From: Rheinheimera oceanensis
GTDB lineage: Bacteria > Pseudomonadota > Gammaproteobacteria > Enterobacterales > Alteromonadaceae
Length of the DNA: 64,000 nucleotides
Assembly: GCF_018831085.1 (NCBI RefSeq)
Contig: NZ_JAGPNM010000005.1
Span: 124,001-188,000 of the forward strand
Reading direction: 5' to 3'
Below are positions 39,708-49,141 of this stretch, piece by piece (position 1 is the first letter of the stretch; each line of letters starts with the position of its first letter). Under the pieces are notes generated by a model. That model saw only the letters and a list, made by a program, of their open reading frames with translations, did no database searches and had not been told where the DNA came from. The position numbers and the translations under genes were made by a program.

Positions 39708-39908
39708 ATGTATTTTCAGTCATGGGCAGAATTTTGGGCAATGGGCGGTTATGGCCTGTTTGTCTGGTTATCTTTTGGCAGCAGTTATGTCTTGCTGGCT
39801 GCTTTAGTCTGGTATAGTCAGTACCAGCATAAACAATTCAAGCGTCAGCTTAGCGCAAAGCTGGCCCGCGAAAAACGCCTTCAGCAGTATCAGGAGCAAA
39901 CACACTAA
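39708..39908 (+). CDS. ccmD: CcmD, small ccm membrane protein
   Basis: CcmD (66 aa) supports release of heme-loaded CcmE from CcmABC. It has one membrane helix ([20 protein letters not shown]) and a basic cytoplasmic tail. Its stop overlaps ccmE as TAATG. Confidence 0.95.
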   Translation: MYFQSWAEFWAMGGYGLFVWLSFGSSYVLLAALVWYSQYQHKQFKRQLSAKLAREKRLQQYQEQTH

Positions 39909-40393
39909 TGCAGCCAAGACGTCAGAAACGCCTGTTCGCCATTTTGTTGGTTATTGGTTTACTCACCGGCGCCGTAGCCGCCATGCTTTATGCCCTGCAG
40001 CAGAATATCGACTTATTTTATACGCCCTCGCAGTTAGTGGATGGCCTGGGTAAAGATAAAGTAAAACCTCAGGTTGGCCAGCGTCTGCGTATTGGCGGTA
40101 TGGTGGTTGCCGGCTCAGTAAAGCGCGATCCTGAGTCATTGAAAGTCAGTTTTGATCTGGTTGATACCGGCCCGCTGGTTACCGTAATCTATGAAGGTAT
40201 CCTGCCGGATTTGTTTCGTGAGGGGCAGGGAATAGTGGCACAAGGCGTGTTACAGGACGCCACAACCATTAAAGCATCTGAGGTACTTGCCAAGCACGAC
40301 GAAGAATATATGCCGCCGGAAGTTGCCGAAGCCCTAAAAGGTATCCGGCATGTACCGCCTTCACAGCAGCAACCTGCCAGCGGGAGCTATTAA
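39908..40393 (+). CDS. ccmE: CcmE, heme chaperone
   Basis: CcmE carries heme in the periplasm to CcmF/CcmH. The 161-aa protein has one membrane helix (residues about 10-28), a beta-barrel domain and the heme-binding histidine in [12 protein letters not shown]. The stop overlaps ccmF as TAATG. Confidence 0.97.
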   Translation: MQPRRQKRLFAILLVIGLLTGAVAAMLYALQQNIDLFYTPSQLVDGLGKDKVKPQVGQRLRIGGMVVAGSVKRDPESLKVSFDLVDTGPLVTVIYEGILPDLFREGQGIVAQGVLQDATTIKASEVLAKHDEEYMPPEVAEALKGIRHVPPSQQQPASGSY

Positions 40394-42360
40394 TGATCGT
40401 TGAAGCCGGTCAGCTGGCGCTGACATTTGCCTTTGCATTATCGCTGTTACTGGCAATTGTGCCCTTGTATGGCAGCTTTACAGCTAACCAGCGTATGTTG
40501 TTGCTGGCCAAGCCACTGGCCTTAGGCCAGTTTTTGTTTTGTTTGCTGGCAATGCTGGCACTGATTTACGCGTTTCGTACTAACGATTTCACTGTAGTTA
40601 ACGTAGCGCAAAACTCCAGCAGCACCTTGCCCTGGTATTATCAGATCACCGCCAGCTTCGGCTCGCACGAAGGCTCAATGCTGTTGTGGGTATTGATGCT
40701 GGCAGGCTGGACAGCCTTAGTTGCCCAGTTTTCCAGGGCCTTACCGTTACTGTTGCTGGGCCGTATTCTGGGTATTTTGGGTGTGATCTGTGTCGGTTTT
40801 ATTGCCTTCTCACTTTTTATGTCTAACCCGTTTGAACGCAGCCTGCCGTTTTTCCCGGTAGAGGGACGCGATCTGAATCCGCTGTTGCAGGATTTTGGCA
40901 TGATCATGCACCCGCCCACATTATATATGGGCTATGTTGGCTTTGCTGTGGCCTTTGCCTTTGCTATAGCGGCATTGATGGGCGGCCGCTTTGACAGCGT
41001 ATGGGCGCGTTGGGTGCGGCCCTGGGCGCTGGCTGCCTGGTTATTTCTTACGCTGGGTATCATGCTGGGCAGTTGGTGGGCATATAACGAGCTGGGCTGG
41101 GGCGGCTGGTGGTTCTGGGATCCGGTAGAAAACGCTTCTTTTATGCCCTGGCTGGCAGGTACGGCATTAATTCACAGTTTGGCGGTAACCGAGAAACGCG
41201 GCACCTTTAAAAGCTGGACAGTACTACTGGCACTGGCTGCGTTTGCGCTTAGTTTGGTAGGGGCCTTTTTAGTTCGCTCTGGTGTGTTGGTGTCAGTGCA
41301 TTCATTTGCTACTGATCCGGGCCGCGGTATGTACCTGCTGGTATTTTTGCTGCTGGTGGTGGGCGGTTCGCTGCTGTTATACGGTATGCGGATGAATTCT
41401 GTCCGCTCGCAGGCGCGCTATCAGCTGTTCTCTCGCGAGATGATGCTGTGGGGCAATAATATATTTCTGCTGACGGCCTGCTTAATTGTGTTTCTGGGAA
41501 CTTTATTTCCGTTATTTCATAAAGAACTGGGTTTAGGTTCTATTTCTATCGGCGAGCCGTTTTTTAATCAGATGTTTTACTATTTAACCATCCCATTTGC
41601 ACTGATGCTGGGCTTAGGCCCGTGGGTACGCTGGAAGCAGCAACAGTTTACGCCGTTGGTTAAGCCGCTGGGTCTGGTAGCGGTAGCGGCTTTGGTGCTG
41701 GCGCTTGGTGTACTGGCCAGCATGCAAAGTGTGCAGGCTAACCTGGCGTTACTTGGTATGTTGCTGGGAGCCTGGGTGGGCGTATCGGCACTGGCAGAGG
41801 TGATGTTGCGCATGCGCCAGTTCGGTTCAGTAACACAGGGTATGACCAAACTTAATGCCAGCCACTATGGTATGACACTGGCTCATATTGGCTTTGCTGT
41901 GCTGGTGATTGGTGTTGCCATGACCAAAACCTACACTGAAGAGCGCGATGTACGGATGCAGGAAGGCGATACTGCCACACTGGCCGGTTACCAGTTTACT
42001 CTGGTGGATGTGTATGATCTGGATGGGCCTAACTATGGTGGCCAGGCCGCAGAGCTTGATGTGCGCAAAGATGGCCGTTACGTAACGCATTTACATGCTG
42101 AGAAACGTTTTTACCGTATTCAGCGCACCATTATGACTGAAGCTGCGGTACATGCCCGTTTAAGCCGTGACCTGTATGTGTCTCTGGGGGAGGAATTGCC
42201 CGGCGATGCCTGGGCGCTGCGTATTCAGGTTAAACCCTTTGTACGCTGGATTTGGCTCGGTGGTTTGCTGATGTCATTAGGCGCCTTACTGGCATTGGCA
42301 GATAAACGTTACCGGCGGAAAACCCCGCCGGCAATCAGGCAAGAGGTAGCCAATGCGTAA
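40393..42360 (+). CDS. ccmF: CcmF, cytochrome c heme lyase subunit
   Basis: CcmF attaches heme to apocytochrome c with CcmH. The 655-aa protein has many membrane helices and the WWD signature GWGGWWFWDPVENASFMPW, with conserved histidines in the loops (MIMHPPTLYMGYVG). It overlaps ccmG by 8 nt. Confidence 0.97.
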   Translation: MIVEAGQLALTFAFALSLLLAIVPLYGSFTANQRMLLLAKPLALGQFLFCLLAMLALIYAFRTNDFTVVNVAQNSSSTLPWYYQITASFGSHEGSMLLWVLMLAGWTALVAQFSRALPLLLLGRILGILGVICVGFIAFSLFMSNPFERSLPFFPVEGRDLNPLLQDFGMIMHPPTLYMGYVGFAVAFAFAIAALMGGRFDSVWARWVRPWALAAWLFLTLGIMLGSWWAYNELGWGGWWFWDPVENASFMPWLAGTALIHSLAVTEKRGTFKSWTVLLALAAFALSLVGAFLVRSGVLVSVHSFATDPGRGMYLLVFLLLVVGGSLLLYGMRMNSVRSQARYQLFSREMMLWGNNIFLLTACLIVFLGTLFPLFHKELGLGSISIGEPFFNQMFYYLTIPFALMLGLGPWVRWKQQQFTPLVKPLGLVAVAALVLALGVLASMQSVQANLALLGMLLGAWVGVSALAEVMLRMRQFGSVTQGMTKLNASHYGMTLAHIGFAVLVIGVAMTKTYTEERDVRMQEGDTATLAGYQFTLVDVYDLDGPNYGGQAAELDVRKDGRYVTHLHAEKRFYRIQRTIMTEAAVHARLSRDLYVSLGEELPGDAWALRIQVKPFVRWIWLGGLLMSLGALLALADKRYRRKTPPAIRQEVANA

Positions 42361-42925
42361 GCTATTTTTTTATGTCCCGCTGGTACTGTTTTTGCTGTTG
42401 ACGGTATTTTTGCTCAGTGGCTTGTTTTCTGATCCGCGTGAACGCGAATCAGCCAGCCTGAATAGAGCGCTGCCTGAGTTTGCTCTGGCAGATCTGATGC
42501 AGCCGCAACAAATCTGGACGCCGCAGCAACTACATGGCGAAACTTTTTTGCTTAATGTCTGGGGTACCTGGTGCCCAACCTGTAATGCTGAGCTGGGTTA
42601 TCTTACCGAGCTGCGCAAGCAGGGGGTTAAAATTGTTGGCCTGTACTATGAGCTGCCGCGTGATCCTACCTTTGATGCACCTTTTAATCTTAAAGCATTA
42701 CAGCAGGATGTAGCGCAAAAACTGCAGCAAAACGGCGATCCTTACCAGTTTAATATTCTTGATTTAGAGCGCAGTTTGTCGCTGGATTTAGGTGTTAGCG
42801 GTGCACCCGAAACCTTTTTGGTAGACGCTGACGGCATAGTGCGGGCACACCATATTGGTGATATTAACCCGCAAGTATGGCGCGCCAAACTGGCACCGCT
42901 GTATCAGCAGTGGAGTCAGCCATGA
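42353..42925 (+). CDS. ccmG: CcmG/DsbE, thiol-disulfide oxidoreductase
   Basis: CcmG keeps the CXXCH cysteines of apocytochromes reduced. The 190-aa protein has an N-terminal membrane anchor (FFYVPLVLFLLLTVFLLSGL) and a thioredoxin fold with WGTWCPTC, plus the cis-proline region GVSGAPETFLVD. Its stop overlaps ccmH as ATGA. Confidence 0.96.
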   Translation: MRKLFFYVPLVLFLLLTVFLLSGLFSDPRERESASLNRALPEFALADLMQPQQIWTPQQLHGETFLLNVWGTWCPTCNAELGYLTELRKQGVKIVGLYYELPRDPTFDAPFNLKALQQDVAQKLQQNGDPYQFNILDLERSLSLDLGVSGAPETFLVDADGIVRAHHIGDINPQVWRAKLAPLYQQWSQP

Positions 42926-43380
42926 AATACCTCATTGCGACAGCAATATTGCTGTTAAGCAGCGCATTGAATGCACAGGAGTTGCTGCAGTTTGATAACG
43001 ACAGCCAGCGCGATTTATACCGCAGCTTAACAGCAGAGCTGCGCTGCCCGCAGTGTCAGAACCAGAATATTGCTGATTCTAATGCCATAGTGGCAGTAGA
43101 TATGCGGCAAAAAACTTACGAACTGGTACGCCAGGGGCAGGAGCGGCAGCAGGTACTGGACTATATGATTAACCGCTACGGCGATTTTGTGCATTATCAG
43201 CCGCCACTGAACCGGTATACGCTGTGGTTGTGGGTAGCACCGGTGCTGATGCTGACATTATTGCTCGGTACGGCAATTTACCGCCGTAGCCGGCAACCAC
43301 AACACAACGCTGATACTAAAAGCGAGTTAAATACTGAGCTGGATCAGCTGATTAAACGTTACCGGAGTAAAAAGCCATGA
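42922..43380 (+). CDS. ccmH: CcmH (CcmL type), apocytochrome thiol reductase
   Basis: CcmH has a signal peptide (MKYLIATAILLLSSALNAQ), the redox motif LRCPQCQNQNIADS and one C-terminal membrane helix. At 152 aa it corresponds to the N-terminal half of the E. coli CcmH; the TPR half is the separate ccmI. The ATG at 42922 overlaps the ccmG stop, and a longer upstream frame lies inside ccmG. Confidence 0.95.
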   Translation: MKYLIATAILLLSSALNAQELLQFDNDSQRDLYRSLTAELRCPQCQNQNIADSNAIVAVDMRQKTYELVRQGQERQQVLDYMINRYGDFVHYQPPLNRYTLWLWVAPVLMLTLLLGTAIYRRSRQPQHNADTKSELNTELDQLIKRYRSKKP

Positions 43381-44579
43381 TGTGGCCGTTGTTATCTGCT
43401 GCTGTACTGATGTTATTGTTAAGCGCAACAGTGTTGTTCTGGCCCCGGCGTAGTACAGAATTGCCATTGCAAACTCCGGCCCAGTTGTTTGAAGAGCGTC
43501 TGCAGTTGCTGGCACTGGCACGTGATGCCGGTGAGCTGGCCGAGCAGGATTTTGACAGTGCAGCGCAGGAGCTTAAAAGTCAGTTTTTGCTGCAACAGCA
43601 GCAGTTAGAGCAAACAGATAACCGTGGCGCGAACTGGCGTTTGCCGTTAGTGCTGTTAGTGCTTACTTTGCTGATAGTGGCCGGTGTCTATGCCAGTACC
43701 GGGCATTATCGCCAGTTGCAGCAATGGCAGCAGGCCCAGCAAAATTTATCTCAATATGGTGAGCGGGCCTTGCTGAACCAAGGGGAGCCGTTATCAGATC
43801 AGGAAGTGGAGCTGTTTGCATTAGCACTGCGCACCCGCTTAGCTAACGAAGGCGATGACGCCGTAGCCTGGATGTTGCTGGGCCGTATCCGCATGTCGCA
43901 GGGCGTACTGGAGCAGGCTGTCGCTGCATTTGAAAAAGCGCTTAAGCTAACGCCGGAGCGCGCACCATTATTACTTAGTTATGCGCAGGCATTGATTCTA
44001 CTTGGTGATGACGACAGTCTGGCCAGAGCCGGGCGCGCAGTAGCCAGAGTGTTAAGCCGCGATACAGAAAATACTGATGCCTTATCACTGATGGCGCTGA
44101 TTGCCTATGAAAAAGGTGATCTTACCGAAGCCGCCAGTGCCTGGCAGATTTTATTAAGACAACTGCCAAGCGATGACCCGCGCTATGCTGCGGTGCAGCA
44201 GCGTTTAGACGAGCTGAATATTGATGAAATGCCACAAGGGCGCCAAATTAGCGTTACGTTGTATGTTGATCCGGCATTGCAACAGGCTAATCCGAACGCC
44301 AGCCTGTTTTTGTTTGCTAAAGCGGTTGAGGGTGCAGCGTTACCTCTGGCTGTACAGCGTATTCCCTTACCGTCAGGTGAGCAGCAACTGGTGCTGACAG
44401 AACAAATGGCGATGCAGCCGGGCTGGAGCCTGGCCAATGCTGATAAAGTGCAGGTTGTTGCCCGTATGTCGTTGTCTGGTACTGTAGAGCAGCGCCCTGG
44501 TGATATTCAAACGACTTCAGATGTTTTATCGTTTTCTGATGATCCCTTGCTTTCTGTTTCGTTAAAACTGGAACCTTAA
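43377..44579 (+). CDS. ccmI: CcmI, apocytochrome c chaperone with TPR
   Basis: CcmI holds the C-terminus of apocytochromes for heme attachment. The 400-aa protein has two membrane helices (about 2-20 and 83-102), a coiled region between them, and a periplasmic TPR region (WMLLGRIRMSQGVLEQAVAA; ALKLTPERAPLLLSYAQAL), then a C-terminal beta-rich domain (ISVTLYVDPAL; VQVVARMSLSG). It ends the ccm set. Confidence 0.93.
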   Translation: MMWPLLSAAVLMLLLSATVLFWPRRSTELPLQTPAQLFEERLQLLALARDAGELAEQDFDSAAQELKSQFLLQQQQLEQTDNRGANWRLPLVLLVLTLLIVAGVYASTGHYRQLQQWQQAQQNLSQYGERALLNQGEPLSDQEVELFALALRTRLANEGDDAVAWMLLGRIRMSQGVLEQAVAAFEKALKLTPERAPLLLSYAQALILLGDDDSLARAGRAVARVLSRDTENTDALSLMALIAYEKGDLTEAASAWQILLRQLPSDDPRYAAVQQRLDELNIDEMPQGRQISVTLYVDPALQQANPNASLFLFAKAVEGAALPLAVQRIPLPSGEQQLVLTEQMAMQPGWSLANADKVQVVARMSLSGTVEQRPGDIQTTSDVLSFSDDPLLSVSLKLEP

Positions 44580-44580
44580 T

Positions 44581-45354
44581 ATGCGTAAATCGTCGTGTTT
44601 GGCCGTGTTATTGCCGTTAATGCTGCTGGTTACCGGCTGTGCAAGTAAACCTGATAATAAACAAACCCAGCAGCACAATGATTACCGGGATAGCCGTGAC
44701 CCACTGGAAACGATCAACCGGCCGCTGTGGGATTTTAACCACGACATTCTGGACAGGTATTTGCTTCGTCCGGCCACTGTGGGTTATATGACAGTAGTAC
44801 CCAAACCTGCACGAAAAGGTTTAGTGAATGTTGCCAGTAATCTCAGCGAGCCAGCCAGCTTTTTAAATGGAACCTTACAGGCAAAACCAGACCGGGCTGC
44901 GATCAGCGCCGGGCGTTTTCTGGTAAACAGCACACTTGGCCTGTTTGGTTTATTTGATGTTGCTACCAGCATTGGCCTGGTAGCGCAGGATGAAGATTTT
45001 AGCCAGACACTGGCAGTGTGGGGTGTGGGTGATGGCCCTTTCCTGATGTTACCGGCGCTTGGCCCCACCACAGTGCGGGGTACGGCAGGTGGCTTGGTTG
45101 ATAACCTGTATTTTCCGCTGGGGCTGCTAAATACGCCGCTTACCTTTACCAGGGCGGCTATTAATGCATTAGATAGCCGTGAGCAACTGATGTCTATGGA
45201 AAAGATGCTGGAAGAGTCGCTTGACCCTTATGCGTTTGTCAAAGAATCTTATTATCAGTACCAATTGTTTAAAATATATGATGGTAATCCGCCAAAGCAG
45301 GAAGAACCTGAAGTGGATGAAAGCATATTTGATGATTTACTCGACGATCTGTAA
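44581..45354 (+). CDS. mlaA: MlaA (VacJ) outer-membrane lipoprotein
   Basis: MlaA removes misplaced phospholipids from the outer leaflet of the outer membrane. The 257-aa protein has a lipoprotein signal with lipobox LLVTGC (Cys about residue 20) and the family segments DPLETINRPLWDFNHDILDR and LFDVATSIGL. It follows ccmI by 1 nt and is followed by a strong terminator; the rest of the Mla system is not in the window. Confidence 0.95.
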   Translation: MRKSSCLAVLLPLMLLVTGCASKPDNKQTQQHNDYRDSRDPLETINRPLWDFNHDILDRYLLRPATVGYMTVVPKPARKGLVNVASNLSEPASFLNGTLQAKPDRAAISAGRFLVNSTLGLFGLFDVATSIGLVAQDEDFSQTLAVWGVGDGPFLMLPALGPTTVRGTAGGLVDNLYFPLGLLNTPLTFTRAAINALDSREQLMSMEKMLEESLDPYAFVKESYYQYQLFKIYDGNPPKQEEPEVDESIFDDLLDDL

Positions 45355-45359
45355 GTACA

Positions 45360-45383
45360 TAAACCGGGCTTAGGCCCGGTTTA
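45360..45383. terminator. bidirectional terminator between mlaA and the chemoreceptor gene
   Basis: AAACCGGGC and GCCCGGTTT form a perfect 9-bp GC-rich stem with a TTAG loop, flanked by T/A on both sides. It lies between convergent genes; its right arm reaches the chemoreceptor stop codon. Confidence 0.88.
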
Positions 45384-46922
45384 GCGTTTAAAACCAATAC
45401 GAAAACCACCCCAGTGCCTGCCGTTTACCATAATAGGCACTGATAAATCATGCAGGATCTCGCCGGTATCGCGTTTATAGGTTTGCAGTAGCATGGTTTC
45501 GGTATGGCTGCCACAGCGGCTGCCGGTGCGGTCACTAAAAATGCGTTTAGTGCGGTTTTGCAGTAAATCTTTGTCGTAATTGCCGGTTAACGGCTGGCTG
45601 AACTTCTTGTTATGAGTAGGAAAATACCCTTTGCGATCTACTGCTCCGGCATAAAGCACATTGCTATGCCGGCTTAATATCGGCTCCTGAATCGCCGGTA
45701 AAAACTGATCAGTAAAGCTGTCATAGCCGGTATGAAACTTTGGCGGATTGCTGCCGGTTATCGGTTGGTATTTCTCGGCAAATAGCGCTTCCATACTCAG
45801 GCGGCCATCGGCAATTGCCTGGCTGAACAACCGGCCAATCGCATCTGCCGCTTGCCTGGCCTCGGCCAATATAGGGCTGAAAAAACTGTGCTCACTTAAG
45901 GTGCTAAGTTCGCGGTAAACACTTTCAGTTTCAACCGACAGTTCTATTGCCTGCTGTGCTACCGAGTTACCTTTCTGGCTGATCGTTTTCAGCGACTGGC
46001 TGATATTTCCGATGGAATGAGCCAGTTGCTCACTGGTATGTTCCAGATCTGTGCTTACCTGTTCAATCTGGCCTAATGTTTGCGAAGAGGCGCTTATTTG
46101 CTGGTTTATATCATTAAAGCCTGCAGCAACCTGCAGTAGTTCTTGCTGCACCTGCTCACCGGCCTGTTGTAGCTGGCTCATCTGGCTGGCGGTATGCTGG
46201 CTTTGGTCGCGGATATCACTAAGCATAGTGGCAATATCTTTAGTCGCAGTAGCTGTTTTGCCTGCCAGAGTTCTTACTTCATCGGCTACCACGGCAAAAC
46301 CACGGCCCTGCTCACCGGCGCGGGCTGCTTCAATGGCTGCGTTTAACGCCAGTAAGTTGGTTTGTTCGGCTACGGAGTTAATAACTTCAGTAATACGCTG
46401 AATATTGTCGCTGCTGCTGCGTAGCTGGGCCAGTTGCACTGCGGCGTCGCTGACAGCACTAACCAGCGCTTTAATATTGTTAACGCCGGACCCCAGCAGG
46501 TTATCGGCCTGTTGCGATGCGGCTGCCGTTTGCTGCAGCGCACTGCCAATACTTTGCAGCGAGCGGGTAAGTTCGTTGCCGGTGCTGGCCAGGCGGTTAC
46601 TCACGTCAGCAATTTTGCTGCTGTCATCACCGCTGTGCTGAATATCTTTAATCAGACTGTCAATATAAAATGACACCTCAGCCGCGCCAATGGCCATCTT
46701 TGACGTAGCTTCGGTAATATTATCTGCAGTTTTTGCCAAGACCTCATTGCTGCCATCACTAACGGGTTGTACTGCCGCTACCGGCCAGTAGAAAAACAGC
46801 AACAGCATGATAGCCGCCAGCACTAACGCCAGTATGGCAGAAGATGTTGCGGCAAAACTTATTGCCTGCACCAGCAGAACCACAAACACCAGCAAAGCAG
46901 GTTTGGCACTTTTAAGTTGCAT
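45381..46922 (-). CDS. methyl-accepting chemotaxis protein with C-terminal sensor-like domain
   Basis: The 513-aa protein (ATG at 46922, GGGA upstream) has two close N-terminal membrane helices with almost no periplasmic part, a signalling hairpin with the highly conserved tip ([20 protein letters not shown] and [12 protein letters not shown]) and a C-terminal segment of about 120 residues after the hairpin (YPTHNKKF-like motif in [44 protein letters not shown]). Such a C-terminal tail recurs in a subset of chemoreceptors and resembles a Cache/PAS-like ligand domain placed in the cytoplasm. The ligand is not known. Confidence 0.92.
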   Translation of the reverse strand: MQLKSAKPALLVFVVLLVQAISFAATSSAILALVLAAIMLLLFFYWPVAAVQPVSDGSNEVLAKTADNITEATSKMAIGAAEVSFYIDSLIKDIQHSGDDSSKIADVSNRLASTGNELTRSLQSIGSALQQTAAASQQADNLLGSGVNNIKALVSAVSDAAVQLAQLRSSSDNIQRITEVINSVAEQTNLLALNAAIEAARAGEQGRGFAVVADEVRTLAGKTATATKDIATMLSDIRDQSQHTASQMSQLQQAGEQVQQELLQVAAGFNDINQQISASSQTLGQIEQVSTDLEHTSEQLAHSIGNISQSLKTISQKGNSVAQQAIELSVETESVYRELSTLSEHSFFSPILAEARQAADAIGRLFSQAIADGRLSMEALFAEKYQPITGSNPPKFHTGYDSFTDQFLPAIQEPILSRHSNVLYAGAVDRKGYFPTHNKKFSQPLTGNYDKDLLQNRTKRIFSDRTGSRCGSHTETMLLQTYKRDTGEILHDLSVPIMVNGRHWGGFRIGFKR

Positions 46923-47047
46923 AAGTATCCCGTGGCACAACAAAAATAAAACTATAGGTTATTTTCTGAGTGTTCGGAAATTCTGCTGTACTGTCAATCA
47001 GCTGTTGTGGCACTAAGACTAAAGTCTATACCTGTCATCCTTAAAGC

Positions 47048-47140
47048 TGCAGCGGTGTTAGCTGCACTCACTTACCCCAATCACATAGTATCCCTATGCT
47101 CATGGTGATTCGCTTAGTTGCCGCCTACCTGCATCTGCAA
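47048..47140. repeat. structured intergenic element, REP-like
   Basis: The spacer between the chemoreceptor promoter region and the MacB permease end holds nested inverted repeats: TGCAGC/GCTGCA (47048-47053 and 47061-47066), AATCAC/GTGATT (47079-47084 and 47105-47110) and CATAG/CTATG (47084-47088 and 47094-47098). It has no coding potential and resembles intergenic palindromic repeats known in this bacterial group. I see only one copy in the window, so repeat status is not proven. Confidence 0.4.
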
Positions 47141-47161
47141 TGATTTTGGCTATATTCTGTT

Positions 47162-48391
47162 TTACTCAAAGCGCAGCGCTTCAATCGGTTGCATACGGGC
47201 CGCTTTGGTTGCCGGATAGTAGCCAAAAAACACCCCGATAAGGCAGGAAAACCCAAGGCTCATCACTACAACCTGCGGCTGAATTATGGCGGTAAAACCG
47301 GCAAAATGTTCTAACCCCAAACTGACAGCAACCGCCAGAGTCAGGCCAATTAACCCGCCCATGGCACAGAGCAATACCGCCTCTACCAGAAACTGTTTTA
47401 AAATAATCCTCGGCTCGGCACCCACAGCCATGCGCAGGCCAATTTCACGGGTTCGCTCGGTAACCGACACCAGCATAATATTCATAATGCCAATGCCTCC
47501 TACCAGCAGTGATACTGATGCTACTGCGGCCAGCAGGCCATTAAATATCTGCATCGTTTGCGAGCGGGTTTCTACCATTTCAGCCAGGTTACGAATGCTA
47601 AAACCGCTCTGGTTGTCTGTAATGCGCAAACGCTGGCGCAGCAGGCTGTCAAGTTGCTGCTCAACTATGCTCATATCGCGCTCATCTGTTACCTGCACAA
47701 TAATAGACCGCACGGCTTTGGGGCTGGATAATGTCATGCCGGCAATGCGTTTGCGTACTGTATCCAGTGGCATAAAAATCAGGTCGTCCTGATCATTGCC
47801 CTGAGTATTTTGTCCTTTGCCTTTAAGCACGCCAATAACCGTAACCGGCATTTTATTTACCCGCACCGTTTGGCCAAGTGCATCTGCGGCGCCAAACAGC
47901 TCACGTTTTACCGTTTGGCCTATTACCGCCACCCGCCCGGCACTGGCCAGTTCGGTATCGCTAAAGCTGCGCCCTTCGGCCAGTTCCCAGCTTTGGGCGG
48001 TATAAATTTTATTATCGACACCGTGAATTTCCGGTGCCCAGTTCAGGTTGCCGTAAATCAACTGGCCACTGGCACGCAGGGTAGGGGCGGCAACATTAAC
48101 TTCCGAAATTTGCTGCTCTATGGCCTGTGCATCCATTTCTGTCAGGCCCTGGCTGCTGCCACTGGCTTCGCGGGCACCACCCATAAAACGGCCACGGGCA
48201 AATACCACAAATACATTACCACCGAGGCTTTTTATTTGCTGATCAACGTCATAGCGGGCGCCAGCCCCTAATGCCAGCATAATAATAACGGCGGCTACAC
48301 CAATAATAATACCCAGCATAGTAAGAATGCTGCGCAGCAGATTTACCCTTAGCGCCACCCAGGCAACTTGCAGTAAGGTCAGGCTGTTCAT
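47162..48391 (-). CDS. MacB-type ABC transporter permease (FtsX domain)
   Basis: The 409-aa protein has an N-terminal membrane helix (LRSILTMLGIIIGVAAVIIM), a periplasmic MacB_PCD domain and three C-terminal FtsX helices (GIGIMNIMLVSVTERTREIG). It works with the ATPase at 48388-49140 and the adaptor at 49142-50578 to expel substrates through a TolC-type channel. In E. coli the ATPase and permease are fused in MacB; here they are separate. The substrate is unknown. The start overlaps the ATPase stop. Confidence 0.94.
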   Translation of the reverse strand: MNSLTLLQVAWVALRVNLLRSILTMLGIIIGVAAVIIMLALGAGARYDVDQQIKSLGGNVFVVFARGRFMGGAREASGSSQGLTEMDAQAIEQQISEVNVAAPTLRASGQLIYGNLNWAPEIHGVDNKIYTAQSWELAEGRSFSDTELASAGRVAVIGQTVKRELFGAADALGQTVRVNKMPVTVIGVLKGKGQNTQGNDQDDLIFMPLDTVRKRIAGMTLSSPKAVRSIIVQVTDERDMSIVEQQLDSLLRQRLRITDNQSGFSIRNLAEMVETRSQTMQIFNGLLAAVASVSLLVGGIGIMNIMLVSVTERTREIGLRMAVGAEPRIILKQFLVEAVLLCAMGGLIGLTLAVAVSLGLEHFAGFTAIIQPQVVVMSLGFSCLIGVFFGYYPATKAARMQPIEALRFE

Positions 48392-49140
48392 TCCGCAACC
48401 TCCTTTATCCTCTGCTGGCGTAACAGTGCCAGTTCAGCTGCTGCGCTGTGCGGTATCGAGCTGCGATCTGATACCAGGTTGCCATCTTTAAATAACAGCT
48501 GGCGGCTGGCAAAAGCGGCAATATCACTTTCGTGGGTTACCAGCACTATGGTTTTGCCTTGCTGGTGTAGTTGTTGTAATAGCTGCATTACTTCTAACCC
48601 GGTTTCTGTATCCAGTGCGCCGGTGGGTTCGTCAGCTAAAATCAGCGCCGGATCATTTACCAGTGCCCTGGCAATAGCAACCCGTTGTTGTTGGCCGCCG
48701 GACAATTGTGAGGGCTGATGATCCAGCCGGTCGCCCAACCCAACCAGTTGCAGGCAAGCTTGTGCCCGTGCCTTTGCTTCATCGCGTGGTGTGTTGTTGT
48801 ACAGCAATGGCAGTAGCACATTGTCCAGCGCACTGGTACGTGGCAGCAAATTAAACTGCTGAAATACAAAGCCAATATACTTATTACGTACTTTTGCCAG
48901 CGCGGCGGCTGATAGTTGTGTTAAAGCTGCGCCCTGTAGCAGGATCTGGCCCCGGCTGGGAGCATCAAGGCAACCAATCATATTCATAAAGGTTGATTTG
49001 CCTGAGCCGGAAGGGCCCATCACGGCAACAAAGTCACCTTCGGCAATACGGATGCTGATATCTTTTAGCGCCCGTAAATGCTGGCCCCCCATCCGGTAAT
49101 CTTTTTCCAGCGCTTTGGTTTCAACAACAGTGTGGCTCAT
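48388..49140 (-). CDS. MacB/LolD-type ABC ATPase
   Basis: The 250-aa protein has Walker A GPSGSGKST, Q-loop FVFQQFNLLPRTSALDNV, signature LSGGQQQRVAIARAL and Walker B LILADEPTGALD. It is the ATPase of the split MacB exporter. ATGA overlap with the permease and a 1-nt gap from the adaptor gene show a single operon. Confidence 0.95.
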   Translation of the reverse strand: MSHTVVETKALEKDYRMGGQHLRALKDISIRIAEGDFVAVMGPSGSGKSTFMNMIGCLDAPSRGQILLQGAALTQLSAAALAKVRNKYIGFVFQQFNLLPRTSALDNVLLPLLYNNTPRDEAKARAQACLQLVGLGDRLDHQPSQLSGGQQQRVAIARALVNDPALILADEPTGALDTETGLEVMQLLQQLHQQGKTIVLVTHESDIAAFASRQLLFKDGNLVSDRSSIPHSAAAELALLRQQRIKEVAE

Positions 49141-49141
49141 A

